Assembly (NCBI GenBank): GCA_025602905.1
Contig: JAHLKI010000001.1
Span: 1,488,001 to 1,552,000, forward strand
Length of the DNA stretch: 64,000 bases
DNA from: Phlyctochytrium arcticum
Lineage: Eukaryota > Chytridiomycota > Chytridiomycetes > Chytridiales > Chytridiaceae
Direction of reading: 5' to 3'
Positions within the stretch are counted from its first letter, which is position 1. Every line of letters starts with the position of its first letter. A model generated the notes under the pieces. It worked only from the letters and a program-made list of their open reading frames with translations, was not told the origin of the DNA and did not search any database. Below are positions 24,022 to 34,611 of the stretch, in pieces. The position numbers and the translations under genes are program-made.

Positions 24022-24669
24022 ATGCTGGTACGAATAGCTACTGATTTCTCTGGTATCGAAGCGCCCATCGTCGCACTCCAGCAACTTGGAATACAATACT
24101 CGCACGAGTGGAGCTGCGAAATGGATCCACGGTGTCAGGATATGATCGCCGCCAATCATTCACCCAAACTAGTATTTGAGGATATCACCACCAGAAACCA
24201 TAACGAGTTGCCAAAAACAGACATTTATGTCGCCGGCTTTCCTTGTCAAACTTTTTCCACGCTCAGACATTTGAACCGGAAGACACCGGTAGAAATGCCT
24301 GACTCTATCAGGGCAAATCTGTCAGATCATTGTATTCAAACTATTCATTGCACGAAACCCAAAGTATTCATTCTTGAAAACGTTTCACGATACATGACAT
24401 TTGGACGTAAAAAGGGCGAAAAAACAGGCCCGAAATTCAACAATCTAATTGCCGAACTCAACAGAGATGACGATTATTCGATTCACTATGCTATTCAGAA
24501 TACAAGAGACTTTGGCATACCTCAAAATAGACGCCGTTTGTATATAGTCGGAATACGGAAAGACTGTCAAACGAAACCATTTCATTTTCCAAAACCACAT
24601 CGACATGTACCACGGTTATCCGCTTTCTTACACGACAAAACAATACATCCATTGAACCCTGAGAAATAG
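24022..24669 (+). CDS. C5-cytosine DNA methyltransferase, C-terminally truncated
   Basis: From ATG 24022: motif I RIATDFSGIEAPIVAL, motif II WSCEMDPRCQ, motif IV YVAGFPCQTFSTLRH with the catalytic Pro-Cys, motif VI VFILENVSRY (ENV), and motif VIII IPQNRRRLYIVGIR. The protein ends at 215 residues, where a typical Dcm-type enzyme continues with the target-recognition domain and motifs IX-X. The stop codon touches the right terminal repeat at 24669, so the truncation coincides with the element boundary. It looks prokaryotic/phage-like in its compactness rather than like DNMT1 or fungal DIM-2. Probably inactive in this form. Confidence 0.85.
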   Translation: MLVRIATDFSGIEAPIVALQQLGIQYSHEWSCEMDPRCQDMIAANHSPKLVFEDITTRNHNELPKTDIYVAGFPCQTFSTLRHLNRKTPVEMPDSIRANLSDHCIQTIHCTKPKVFILENVSRYMTFGRKKGEKTGPKFNNLIAELNRDDDYSIHYAIQNTRDFGIPQNRRRLYIVGIRKDCQTKPFHFPKPHRHVPRLSAFLHDKTIHPLNPEK

Positions 24670-24701
24670 GTGGGTAGTCAGTGTCAATATGCACCGTGTC
24701 A

Positions 24702-25470
24702 ACCATAGTTCCTGATCCACAACAGCCTCCAGAACAAGAGTGGGAGACGTTTCCTTCCCTGTGTACTGTCCGGCCCAAGCGGACGGGCAATTTTTCCAGG
24801 GCCAATGCATGCAGTCCAAACTTCCCAGCATCCCCGGGAATCCGCGAGCTGCATTCATCGCAAGCAGTCGTTCAATGTCCGCTTGATTCGGAGTACGCAA
24901 ATACTCGTCCTCATAAATGTCCACGATAGCACGAGTGAACCTCTTAAGAGTCTTGATCGCGGTAGTTTCGCTTATTCGAACGTATTCATCGATGCTGTCC
25001 GCGGCACACCCGTAGGCCAACTGCCGGATGGCAGCGGTGCATTTCTGTATGGGTGAAAGTCCCAACAACCTACAAGCATCAGCCTTTTTAACGAAATACT
25101 TATCATACTGTTGCACTGCTTCAACAATCTTCATGAACCGAGGCCGCCGCATGCGGAACCGCCGTCGAAAAAAGTGCTCGCCGTAGATCGGATTCTCGCC
25201 AAAGTAGTCTCGCATAAGCCGTTCCTCTCCACCCTCCCGATCCCTGTCGATATTGGGCATACGTCCAGGAACCGAACCGCCGTGCTTGCCAACGATGTCT
25301 TTTGCGAAGATGATTGACTGAGCTTCTTGGATCATCACTTGTTCTTCTTCATCGTGCTCAAAATGTCTTTGTAAAAACGAAAGTCCTATACCCTCAGAAG
25401 ACTGGGAAGAGCTGGAAAAAGCGGAGGAGTTCTGAGAGGAGTCAAATCCCGATGATCCGTTGTCAGACAT
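24702..25470 (-). pseudogene. PIF/Harbinger transposase, N-terminal part only
   Basis: Starts MSDNGSSGFDSSQNSSAF at 25470. Diagnostic features: FRRRFRMRRPRFMKIVEAVQ, LGLSPIQKCTAAIRQLAYGC, SIDEYVRISETTAIKTLKRF, and the first catalytic Asp in FPGMLGSLDCMHWPWKNCP followed by EAVVDQELW. This is the ALP1/DDE_Tnp_4 pattern. The ORF is cut after QELW by the terminal repeat of the neighbouring methyltransferase element, removing the remaining catalytic residues. The complementary C-terminal part of such a transposase is found at 49769-50240 on the other strand. An 18-20-bp palindrome (CTGGTCAGATCTGACCAG, 25618-25635) just upstream may be near the Harbinger end. Confidence 0.85.
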
Positions 25471-25635
25471 GCTTGCAGTTAAAGTAAGTGGTGGTAAAAT
25501 GTGATTGATCTTGTAGTCTAGTATCAACATAAACAAATACTTGGCTGATTTTCGGCACGTCCAGCAGCGGAAATGCTGACAAATCACGTTTAGGCAGGGT
25601 TTACACAGAGGCAGATTCTGGTCAGATCTGACCAG

Positions 25636-27683
25636 ATTTTGCGCTATTTTTAAAAATGTGCAAATTTAGCCAAGATTTAATCACACCGGTGGAAGAAATT
25701 CTGCCTACATTTAGTTTAGTCACGCGTTTAACCACCAACGGTGGAGATGCTCTAACCGCGATTACGCAGTCAGTCTTAGTTATTTTCCGCGGTTTAGCAT
25801 TGCGCGTTATCAAAAGAAAAGAGCTAGTTAAGAGCCCAAAGACCATATAGTTTAACGGCTTCGCATATAAGAGCCTGCCGCAACCTTAACGCGACGTTGC
25901 GATATCCCTTTAAAATACTGAAGCGCGCCGCCGTAACAGAGAAGGCCAACTAGGGGCTTCCACGGAATCGCACCTTAGCGAGCACAATTAAAGTTGTGTC
26001 AGTAATAGAGAGACAGAAGACGAGATGCAAAGCGTGAAAATTAGGAGGGCCTCGACGGTTAGCACCGGCAGCGGACTGGATGAAATAGTATCTGGAGCAG
26101 CGGACTTGAAAGAGGCGTTAGCGTTATCTTGCTACTTCGCTCAACCCGAAAAGCACGTGGGGCGCTGTGAGCAGAGAGCGACTGAACTATAGAACCCTTA
26201 AGCACGTACGCGTTCCACGTGACCACCGTATCACCCACTTGTTCCTTCCTATCCACCGGCCTAGACCTTACCAAAAACGACCCTCCCGTACCACATCTAC
26301 CTACCCCTTCCTAAGACACATACCCCTTTCCACAAATATTTACCAGGACGGTAATCATCACCCTTGATCTAAGGCCTGGGTCCGTATTCGATTTACAACT
26401 CTAATACGGCGGGCACCACAAAAAACACCCGATAGAGTTGAATGAAGGGGAAACGGCAAAGGGGCAACGTTCAAATAGGCAAAAGTGCCTGCGGCTAGGT
26501 ATCCATACTCGTTTTTGTGGACCAATAAGATAGAAAGATAGGAATCGACTTAGGGAAAAACCGGAACATAGAGGAATCGTTGCGGATTATCGTCGAACTT
26601 AGTTTTCAGTTAGAAGTTCCCCCTTCTTCACGGGTTCTTTGGGACTCGTACCATTTTCTATATAAACCCCTCTACTTTTCTGTACCTTTTAACGAGATCG
26701 AACTTCAATATATTGATTCTTTTATAAAGAATCGGTCAACCAAATCAGCTACACCACCGTCATTAAACATCGCCTACTGACACTAGGAATTCAACACTTT
26801 TCGTACCGTGCATAGGTTCCCATACTACAGACGGATACCTGCACCGTTTCTCACACTTGTAACAATAACGTTAACTATTTTGTGGGATGTGGTCTACGTG
26901 GAAGTCTCAGACCTTTGCCCATCGGTCATAGATTCGGGGAGTCGAAAAGATTGCAACATTGTCAGTCTCCCCGAAGCATATTTGTTTTAGATATGGGAAA
27001 GTTGCGGAGGGACTATATCAGCTTAGATTGCAGGCTTGGCAGTATAAGTAGTATCTGTTGAAGCTGGTTAGAGTATGAATAGGGAAAGGGAAGGAGGATG
27101 TTGTGAAGAGGGAAGAAGGCAGTGGGTGGAAGTGCAATCAGTGAAACGGAAACACATTTCCAGGAACAACCAGTAGGAGCGCTGTGTTTTCTGCGGGCAT
27201 AGACATAAGTACTGCCACTTCGAGACTAGATGCTTCGTGGAATTTTTTACCTATGTACTTCATGGTTGTGCAATGTTTATGAGATTAGCTGCTCCGTGGC
27301 AACCGTTACACTTGCACCAGCTCAGTGGACAAGGTTGTACGCTACGTTGGTGGCACTGGCTGTGGCGGAGTGGCCCTCAGGGTTCAGGTGGTGAATGCAC
27401 TCAATTCAGGTCAGTCGATCGATTGAATTAGAGAAGCAGGCCGACATTCCGTCCTTGAGTTGTCAGCCTCCTATTGACCACCGCGTTTCATGTTAAATCA
27501 ACCAGAGTTGATTACGCATCTTTCGATCATCTGCAATCATCTTATGGTCCTTGTGGCTTCGTTTCGTTACTTGGTCCACTGCACTGGTTACGTCAAGTCA
27601 ACCCTAAGAGCTGCTCTGAAGCACATACTTCTCCTTACCCACCACCCCTGTACTTTCTCTGCAGTATTAGAAGCAAAATTCAG
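25636..27683. other. Gene-poor interval with likely decayed transposon DNA
   Basis: About 2 kb without a recognisable gene. Small open frames on both strands lack family motifs. Near 27.18-27.25 kb one frame reads RCVFCGHRHKYCHFETRC, reminiscent of a zinc knuckle from a decayed retroelement, but nothing around it supports a call. The last few hundred bases should include the promoter of the cyclase gene. Confidence 0.4.
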
Positions 27684-30600
27684 ATGGCATCAGGCAACAA
27701 TCGTCGCGTGACAGTGTTCGACACCGATGCCGTCCCAAGCGTTAGCACCGGTCCAGGCCGCGTTGCTTCCACATCTGACTCGGAGGGTGAGGACAGTAAC
27801 GAAAGTCGGGAAGGGGGAGGCGGAGGGAAGCACGAAGGAAATCGCGGAGGGAAACCCAAGGAGAAGCGCGAAAGCGGACGCTCGTCTCATAGCCTTTCCA
27901 GTCGCGAGCTGGCTGCCAAGGTGCCAGACCTGATATCTGCATTGCGGGGATCTCGGGAGGCACTCATGGCTAGTCAGAACGAGTTGAGCAAGCTGGAGGC
28001 CAGTCGTGGTGATCAAGGTTGGTCATCAAGCCAAGGAATGAGGTGGTGATTCTTTCTCAGCAGCAGCATCTCAGATAACGAGACCGAATTTGAGGATCGA
28101 GAATCGGAAGTTGTGACCTTTTCGGACCATGCAGTGGAGGAGGATGCGGACCATTTCCGGAAGAATATGAAGACGGCTTCAAAGAAGATGTTTGGTGAGA
28201 AGCCGGATGTCAGGTTGACGTACGGTCAAGCTTTCCCTAATTTTCATGTTACCTGCGGCAATAGAGGTCCTCCGGACAGAAGCAAGCGGCATCGAAGAAG
28301 GAATCCTGGTACGACATCCCCTTTCTCCACCTCCATACATACAATAAAATCATCCATCTTCCTTTTTATATAGAGGGCGGAAACAGAAGTCATCCGCAAA
28401 ACGCGCGAAGGCTTCCAGATTAAGCAAAATGATCATGCTATCATGCGGCTTACCGAGATCCAAGCGGTCGAATACTCGGCGGCAGAAGGCGCTTTCAAAA
28501 CTCACTCGGCGGCTCGCAAGGAACGCAAAGCGGGGAAAGTGATCCAACGCAAGATTATGCGCGATACCAAAGTTAGAGATCTCGCTATCGTGACGCTGAA
28601 CTTGGCCAATGCGCAGTTGGATATCGTGAATGATATGCTGAAGTTTAGAAGGAAGCAGTATGATGCCAAAGTGGAGCAAATGGAGGTAAAGCAGGGAGCG
28701 GGGCAGTTCATTATTATTAATCGCATTTCTAAGAGACTTGCATATCTGCTACCCTCTTACATCTATTTATGTAGGCAATGCATTCGAAGAAGCTCCGGCA
28801 AATGGCGTCCGCACACGAGCGTCGCATTGCATGTGAAAAACAATTGGCCTATTTAGAAATGTCGCATATTCAGGTTAGTGCTAGGTGTATCATTACCGGC
28901 TTCCACCCGCCACCGCAAGGGTTTTGTGCTCAGCTCATTCTTCATCAAACCCCTTTTAGGACGAAGTGATCCGGCAAGCAGTGGTGAAAAAGACTCAAAT
29001 GCGATCGTCTCATCAGCGCGCGACCGACAAACGCTTGATCGACCAACTCTTAGCGTGTCAGGCTGTGGAGCTTCGTCAAGCAAAGGCAAAATATGAGCTC
29101 GAAACGATAAGCTATGAGGAAGAGCAGGTCTTGATTGCCGGTGACTTGAAGGTCTTGAGGGAAATGCAAGCCGTTCAATACAAAGACTTGAACAGTGAGA
29201 AAGAAAGGTGATTTGTTGTTTTCAGCACGTCGAAATGGAGGATGCGTGGATATGCTCCTAATGTTTGGATACTTGATTCTTCTAGATTGCTAGAAGTCCG
29301 AGAGAGGGTCAATGTCAGACTGCTTGAAAATCAACACGAGGCTACAATGAAGAGGTTGTCTTTCAATCAACGTCTCAAAATTCACAAAGCCAAATCAGCT
29401 CAAACAAAAGAGTAGGCTGACTTCGTTTACTGCCGGTAGAGCCCCATAAAGACAGGTTTACTCACAAAATCCCTCCTTCACAGGATCAAAGCGACCCGCG
29501 CTCAAATGGGTGTCAGCGGATTGTCCACCCCCAGTTCCGGTGCAAGCGCTCAGCATAGCACCGCACAATCTGGCATTTCAACACCCAAGTCTCGCGGTCT
29601 TTCCCGTTCTGGATCCAGCGAATCCGTGGTAACAGATGCATCCTTTGTTTCCAACGATACCGTCAAAACCCAGGATATGAACGAGGCCAATGTGGACAAC
29701 GACCCAGAAGTCATTGCCGTTCAAAGCGGAATTGCCGCTATGAAACTGGCGCACCGAAACGCGAGAAAGGATATGCGAGCGGCTAACAAAATGAAATTGG
29801 ACAACTTCCTTGCTGCTGCTGAGCAACGAATGCACGATCTGGAAGCGTTGCATGGGCCTGAGATTGAGCAGTTGACCATGAGTCACCAGTTTGAGATTTC
29901 GACTGCAAAAGCCGTACAGGAGAAGGAAATTGCGATGGAGGAAAGCGTGTTGGATTCCGAGGCCAATGCGTTATTGGAAAGGAAAACTTTGAATTACGTT
30001 TTGAACGCCGTGGAAGATGGTAGGAATGGGTGCATTTGCGATATTATCAAAATGTGCAAGAACGAACCATGCTAACAAATCGGCTTTTTGGGGGCTATGC
30101 AGGAATCATCAACATGGACCAAAAGGGCCGCATCACGCGAGTGAATTTAGCAACTGAAATCATGTTCGGTAAGGGACTCCTTCCTAGTGCTCGGTCGGCT
30201 CCCAGCCCCTCAAGTCTGTCCTTGTTGCTGATACTTCAAATCTCACATCATAAAAATCCATCATCAGGACACGGGATTGAAGATCTTTTGGGCAAAGACA
30301 TCCGTACCCTAGTTCCCGTGGAATGCCGCAAAAATGGTAAAGGGCGAAAAGTGACTGGTAAACGTGCAGACGGAACCACCTTCCCTTGCCACGTTGCTAT
30401 CAGTGAGGTCGTGGCGGAAGGTGTCCATTTGTTTACAGGCATTTTGAGGGATGTGACTCAGGAGGTGAGCAGGAGATTCTTCACTCAGTGGGTCTACTCA
30501 CTTCGCCGGGCTCGTCTCACTGGTTTCGTATTTCCTTCGTCCACCGGCAGCTCGCAGAAGCAGCTCATGCCAAAGCCATCGATGCGGCGCGCGAGGCTGA

Positions 30601-31531
30601 GCTTGAAGCTGCTAAGGCACAGGTATACTCCCAATTTCTCCACTTGTAGTTCGCATGACAATTTAGATGTTCGGCTCATGAGTATTTCCTTCGTCAAGGC
30701 TGATGAACTCCTCCAGAGGATGTTTCCCTCAACCGTTGCGACTCAACTCCTAACTGGGGTCCCCGTAGCCCCTGAGAATTTTGCTTCCGCTACTGTTTTT
30801 TTCTCCGATGTGGTCGGATTTACTGAAATTGCGACAAAACGCTCCGCAATCGAAATGGTCGATTTCTTAAACGACTTGTATGGAGCATTTGATGCGATCA
30901 TCAGTCAGTATGATGCCTATAAGGTTGAGACAATTGGTAAGGCCGAAGTACCATACTTCTGTTTTTCACAACCCCACTCCGCCTGATCGCAAGAGCAAAC
31001 TCTTTTGCAGGCGACTGCTACATGGTCGTTTCCGGCGTGCCCCGCAGCAACGGCGACCTCCACGCTGGGGAAATTGCCAAGATGGCCCTCCATTTGGTTT
31101 CCGCTGTCAAAGACCTCCAATTCCGCGGTGACCCGGACCTGCGCATCAAAATCAGGGTCGGGTTATGCACCGGCCCAGTAGCGGCTGGTGTGGTCGGGAG
31201 CAAGATGCCTCGCTATTGCTTATTTGGGAATACTGTTAATGTCGCGAGCAGGATGGAGAGTACTGGGCAACGTGAGTTGAAGAACGAGAAAAATTCTTTT
31301 AGGCCCATTGCAAAGAGTCATAAAATTAATCCCGTTCTTTTGATCATCCCTTCACACTACAGCTATGCACATTCACGTAACGGAATCGACTTATACTGCC
31401 CTAAATAAATTGGGCGGGTACAATTTATCCCTCCGCGGGGATACTCAAGTCAAAGGGAAAGGGTCAATGAGGACGTATTTCTTGCATTCAAAGGATGATT
31501 TCGAGCACAAAGCTCCTGTCATTGATGTCTG
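27684..31531 (+). CDS. Class III guanylyl cyclase with coiled coil and PAS domain
   Basis: Makes cyclic GMP from GTP. A low-complexity N-terminus (27684-28010) starts [15 protein letters not shown]; an upstream exon cannot be excluded. A long charged coiled-coil region spans several exons (about 28.38-30.0 kb; for example [20 protein letters not shown] and LVLREM-type heptads). A PAS domain follows ([19 protein letters not shown] to [11 protein letters not shown], 30.1-30.46 kb). The cyclase domain (30.7-31.5 kb) has [16 protein letters not shown] (metal-binding Asp), [17 protein letters not shown] and [17 protein letters not shown]. The Glu in ETIGD and the Cys in RYCLFG are the residues that select guanine over adenine. 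About ten introns. No membrane segment or rhodopsin domain is visible, so it looks like a soluble enzyme. Confidence 0.88.
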
Positions 31532-31633
31532 AGTTTTTAATAATACATCTCGTGCGCAAAACCACAAACCAGTTGACACAAATGAGAACTTCCAGTCAAT
31601 CGTTTCAGGCAGTACACCAACACAAACGAAAAA

Positions 31634-33355
31634 ATGACATCGAGAACTGTATGTGCCACCGAAGAAAGCAAACTTGATGAAATTGTTCCCACTGCTTCGA
31701 GTGCCGTTGCGTCGGCCTCATCAAAGGAAAAGAAGAGGAAGAAAACCGTTGAAAGGATGGGGAGGTCCAGCAGTCTTGGAAATTTGAATCTTCATTTGGA
31801 TAATCGTCTTCAACCAGTAACCAAATTGGAATACGCGGATGAAGAGCGGATCAACAAATTGCTTAAATCACCACTGCTTTCACCGAAAGATCGAGGTTTG
31901 TTGACTTCGTATAAGAAACAACGAAAGAAGAAAGATTTCTTCGAGGTACGGTACAATTACAAACAGCCCTCCCATTTCGGACGCTTGTATGCGAACGACG
32001 GAGAAAGGGCCCTTGTTGGACACCAATGCCTATCCAAGGACATTCGAAAATACATTACGAATGGGTACTATGCAGATATAGATGTCGTCAATTGCCAACC
32101 AACAATCATCAAATTCCTTTTCAAAGTTCTCAAATTGAAATGTCCTGTAGATTTGGAGCGATATGTCGCTGATCGAGCAGCAGTCTTACGCGAAAACGGA
32201 GTTACTGATAAGAAGATAGTAAATAGATATCTCAACAAAAAGAAAGATAACGCCCCATATCCTTTTCTCAAGAACATTCCACAGGAAAGTTTACGGCGAA
32301 CTCATACCCCGACTCCAAGAGTCCGCACCGTTCAAACCCCTATGGAGATGGATCGACGCTTCAGATAAGAAATACAATAAAGAAGGTTCGTTTCTTGCTT
32401 ACGTAGTCGTCACTGCGGAAAACGTCGTGCTCGGTGTCATGCATCAATTTTTTACAAGCCGGACCTTCTACCCCGACGCGTTGATTTTTGACGGTATGCT
32501 AGTAAAGGACGATTTTAGAATCAACGCCGAACTTTTGAACGAATGTGAACGCTTCATCTGGGAGAAACTCGGCATCGATTTACGTTTAGCCAGGAAACCG
32601 ATGGAATGCGAGGTGGACTACGAGAAGGAGATCGCGGTCGATCTCAGCAATGTGGTGGTCGACAATGACCCAGAACTCTCTTCGTTGATACAGGGGGCCC
32701 GGAGCGGCACAAGCGGCCGTCTTGCACATCTGGCGTTCTACCTGATGAAAGGCAAGTATATCTGCATCCGTCGAAAACAGTGGTACAAATTTGGTCCCCA
32801 TAGATGGAGGGAAATTAGTGGGTGTCCAAGCATGGACGCTATGCATATTATGATCGACCCCATTGGTCGTTGGTATGACTTGTACATTTCCGAGTTAGAG
32901 AGGATCTCCGGCGAGACCGATGATGCAGGTGAAAGGCAATATCTCCAGAATACGATTGAAAAAGTTCAAAAGGAGAAAAGACTACGCATTGAAGCCATTG
33001 AAGATGTCGCAGTCAGGGTCAAGATGATCAAGATCTGGAAGACCTCATGGATGCCTACACGAGCAATGTCGTCTTCGACGAAAAACCATATCTACTCTGT
33101 TTCGAGAACGGTGTTTACGATCTCCTCAACGATGCCATCCGACCGGGTTTGCCGGAGGATTATCTCAGTATAGGAGTCCCGTACGCCCTACCTGGTAATA
33201 CCGATCCTGAGATTGATGGAAAACTCGATACACTGCTCGAAAGCATCTTTCCAAACGTTGATCTTCGCGACTATGTCATGAAAACCATGTGCACTTGCTT
33301 GGAAGGAATTGTAGCGATCTTAAGGAATCGGCTACTGAGGATGATGTGTGAGTGA
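31634..33355 (+). pseudogene. Decayed SF3 primase-helicase related to the one at 41.6-44.0 kb
   Basis: Three frame segments in order (31634-about 32285, about 32290-33030, about 33030-33355) line up with the intact protein at 41567-44044. Matching pairs include YADIDVVNCQPTIIKFLF versus YHDIDQVNSIFTLIAHLF, NKEGSFLAYVV versus NREGSFIAQVT, PDALIFDGMLV versus VDALIFDGGMI, and CFENGVYDLL versus AFTDGVYDLV. Two frameshifts separate them, and the homology ends just before the position of the Walker A motif, so the ATPase core is missing. It begins about 100 bp after the cyclase stop. It is the relic of a second, related virus-like element. The N-terminal GRLYA...DIDxVN pattern recalls primase-helicases of large DNA viruses. 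Confidence 0.7.
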
Positions 33356-34195
33356 GGGTGTGGTAGAGATAGCGTGAGAAAAAAGAGTAAGGGTCAGATG
33401 TGCAACTTCCCAGGTTGCGAGAGTTCGGGGTGTCTTATTGTAGCTTGCAGTGCAGAGGAAGAAAGAAAGCTAGCGAGCACATGCACAGACGCATGGCTGC
33501 CTTTTATACAAGAAGAAAATAAAAAGGAAGAAAAAGACATCACGTGTAATGGTGGACAGTCGTTGGCTGAAACACCAACGCGACCACCGGATGTATTGGC
33601 GCAACGCGCTGCGCAGCAGCGCGGTAGCGCAGTCACTCATCAAACCACGAACCCGCTACACCCCCCTCAGACTCGACGGTCTGAGTTCTTGGAGAGAACG
33701 CGAGTCTAAAGATCAGGGTTTGTGTGTCAGCAACAAGGTTGAAGTTTCCGATTACCAACGCAACCTCACCGGGCCTCCATACACCGGTCTCGCCAGACGT
33801 ATATAGATACCACGCAGTGCAAGTGAGGCAGACCGGACACACGCCAAGACGTCTGGTCACTTGAGTTGTGAAGGGGCACGTATCCAGCAATCTTGCTGTG
33901 GCACGAGTGAGGGGCTGTGATTGACAGCTGTCCCGAGACTCCCTTTGCAGATTGTGCAAGTTCAGGTGTGTATGTGTTTCCTTACGTTGAAGGTTATAAC
34001 GCGTAATAACGGGAAGACCTTAGTGTTGTTGTCCCGGTCTTTCATCATCAATGCATTGACAATGCATCCACTCGGCTCAGGCCTACCAGAGTCCTGACGG
34101 GCAAGACGCACCGTCAGCAAGGGGCAACCTTGGATGTAATCTCAACGATGTTGAGATTGTGCACGCGTGCGTTATGTCATGATGCAGGGTGGGAA
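33356..34195. other. Spacer between the helicase relic and an LTR-like segment
   Basis: 840 bp. Open frames on both strands lack motifs. A GC-rich short palindrome (gcgcaacgcgctgcgcagcagcgc region, ~33598-33622) is present. No gene is supported. Confidence 0.4.
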
Positions 34196-34558
34196 TGTTG
34201 TGACAGCTCGGCGCTGTCTGTTGTAGTTCGGTCATTTGGAACTGCCCGAACCCCGCTAACCGTCAGCCTCAATGCGGACTTGATTTAGGATACGTAGAAC
34301 CGAAAGCGCACTCTTAGTAATAGACATATGTAATTGATAATTAGCCGAGACCGCATTGCGGAGTTTCTGTACTTAGTTTAGCCAGTAGACCTCTGTTGAT
34401 TTTGTTATAAAAAGGGCCCCTGTCCTCGCCCCAGAGCGGGAGGACAGACCCGGACCTGAATACAACTAGTTTCTCTACGACCTATTCTGCCTGTCCCTGT
34501 TACTGTTAAACTGTTTGAGCAGTGTTAACATGTTTTTTCCTGTCTCGGAATGTTAACA
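34196..34558 (+). repeat. Probable solo LTR, opposite in orientation to the adjacent polyprotein
   Basis: Runs from TGTTGTGACAGC to GAATGTTAACA (TGTT...AACA ends). In the plus sense it has TTATAAAAAGGGCCCC at about 34406 as a TATA box and CCTGAATACAACTAG further on, as in fungal Ty3 LTRs, and is followed by GGCGCATCGAG, which could be a primer-binding site. The Ty3/gypsy polyprotein next to it reads on the minus strand. Orientation and exact ends are inferred; no second copy is in the window. Confidence 0.4.
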
Positions 34559-34611
34559 GGCGCATCGAGTCCGTGATTGACGGAGAAACACATATTCCTG
34601 TTCATCACAAC

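Larger units (their letters stand above)
21786..24701. mobile_element. Element carrying two DNA methyltransferases, bounded by 33-bp repeats
   Basis: The left boundary is the palindrome; its outer half is an inverted copy of the right terminal repeat at 24669-24701 (two mismatches). The interior holds an adenine methyltransferase-like ORF (22440-23363), a 60-codon ORF (23694-23876) and a C5-cytosine methyltransferase ORF (24022-24669). The right terminal repeat directly abuts a Harbinger transposase truncated at 24702. No convincing target duplication is seen, and no transposase is encoded inside, so it is non-autonomous or a fragment. 21854-22439 is AT-rich and holds another short inverted repeat (GACACG...CGTGTC at about 21917) but no gene. 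Confidence 0.65.

Noticed and set aside
21786..24701. A restriction-modification system
   Set aside because: Two methyltransferase ORFs but no recognisable restriction endonuclease, and both methyltransferases look truncated.
26059..27431. Several 60-75 codon ORFs and a zinc-knuckle-like string near 27.2 kb
   Set aside because: Isolated, no neighbouring retroelement domains, no consistent frame.
32586..33159. Extra ORFs on either strand within the helicase relic and in 33.4-34.0 kb
   Set aside because: Shadows or short frames with no motif; the collinear match to the intact helicase explains the plus-strand signal.
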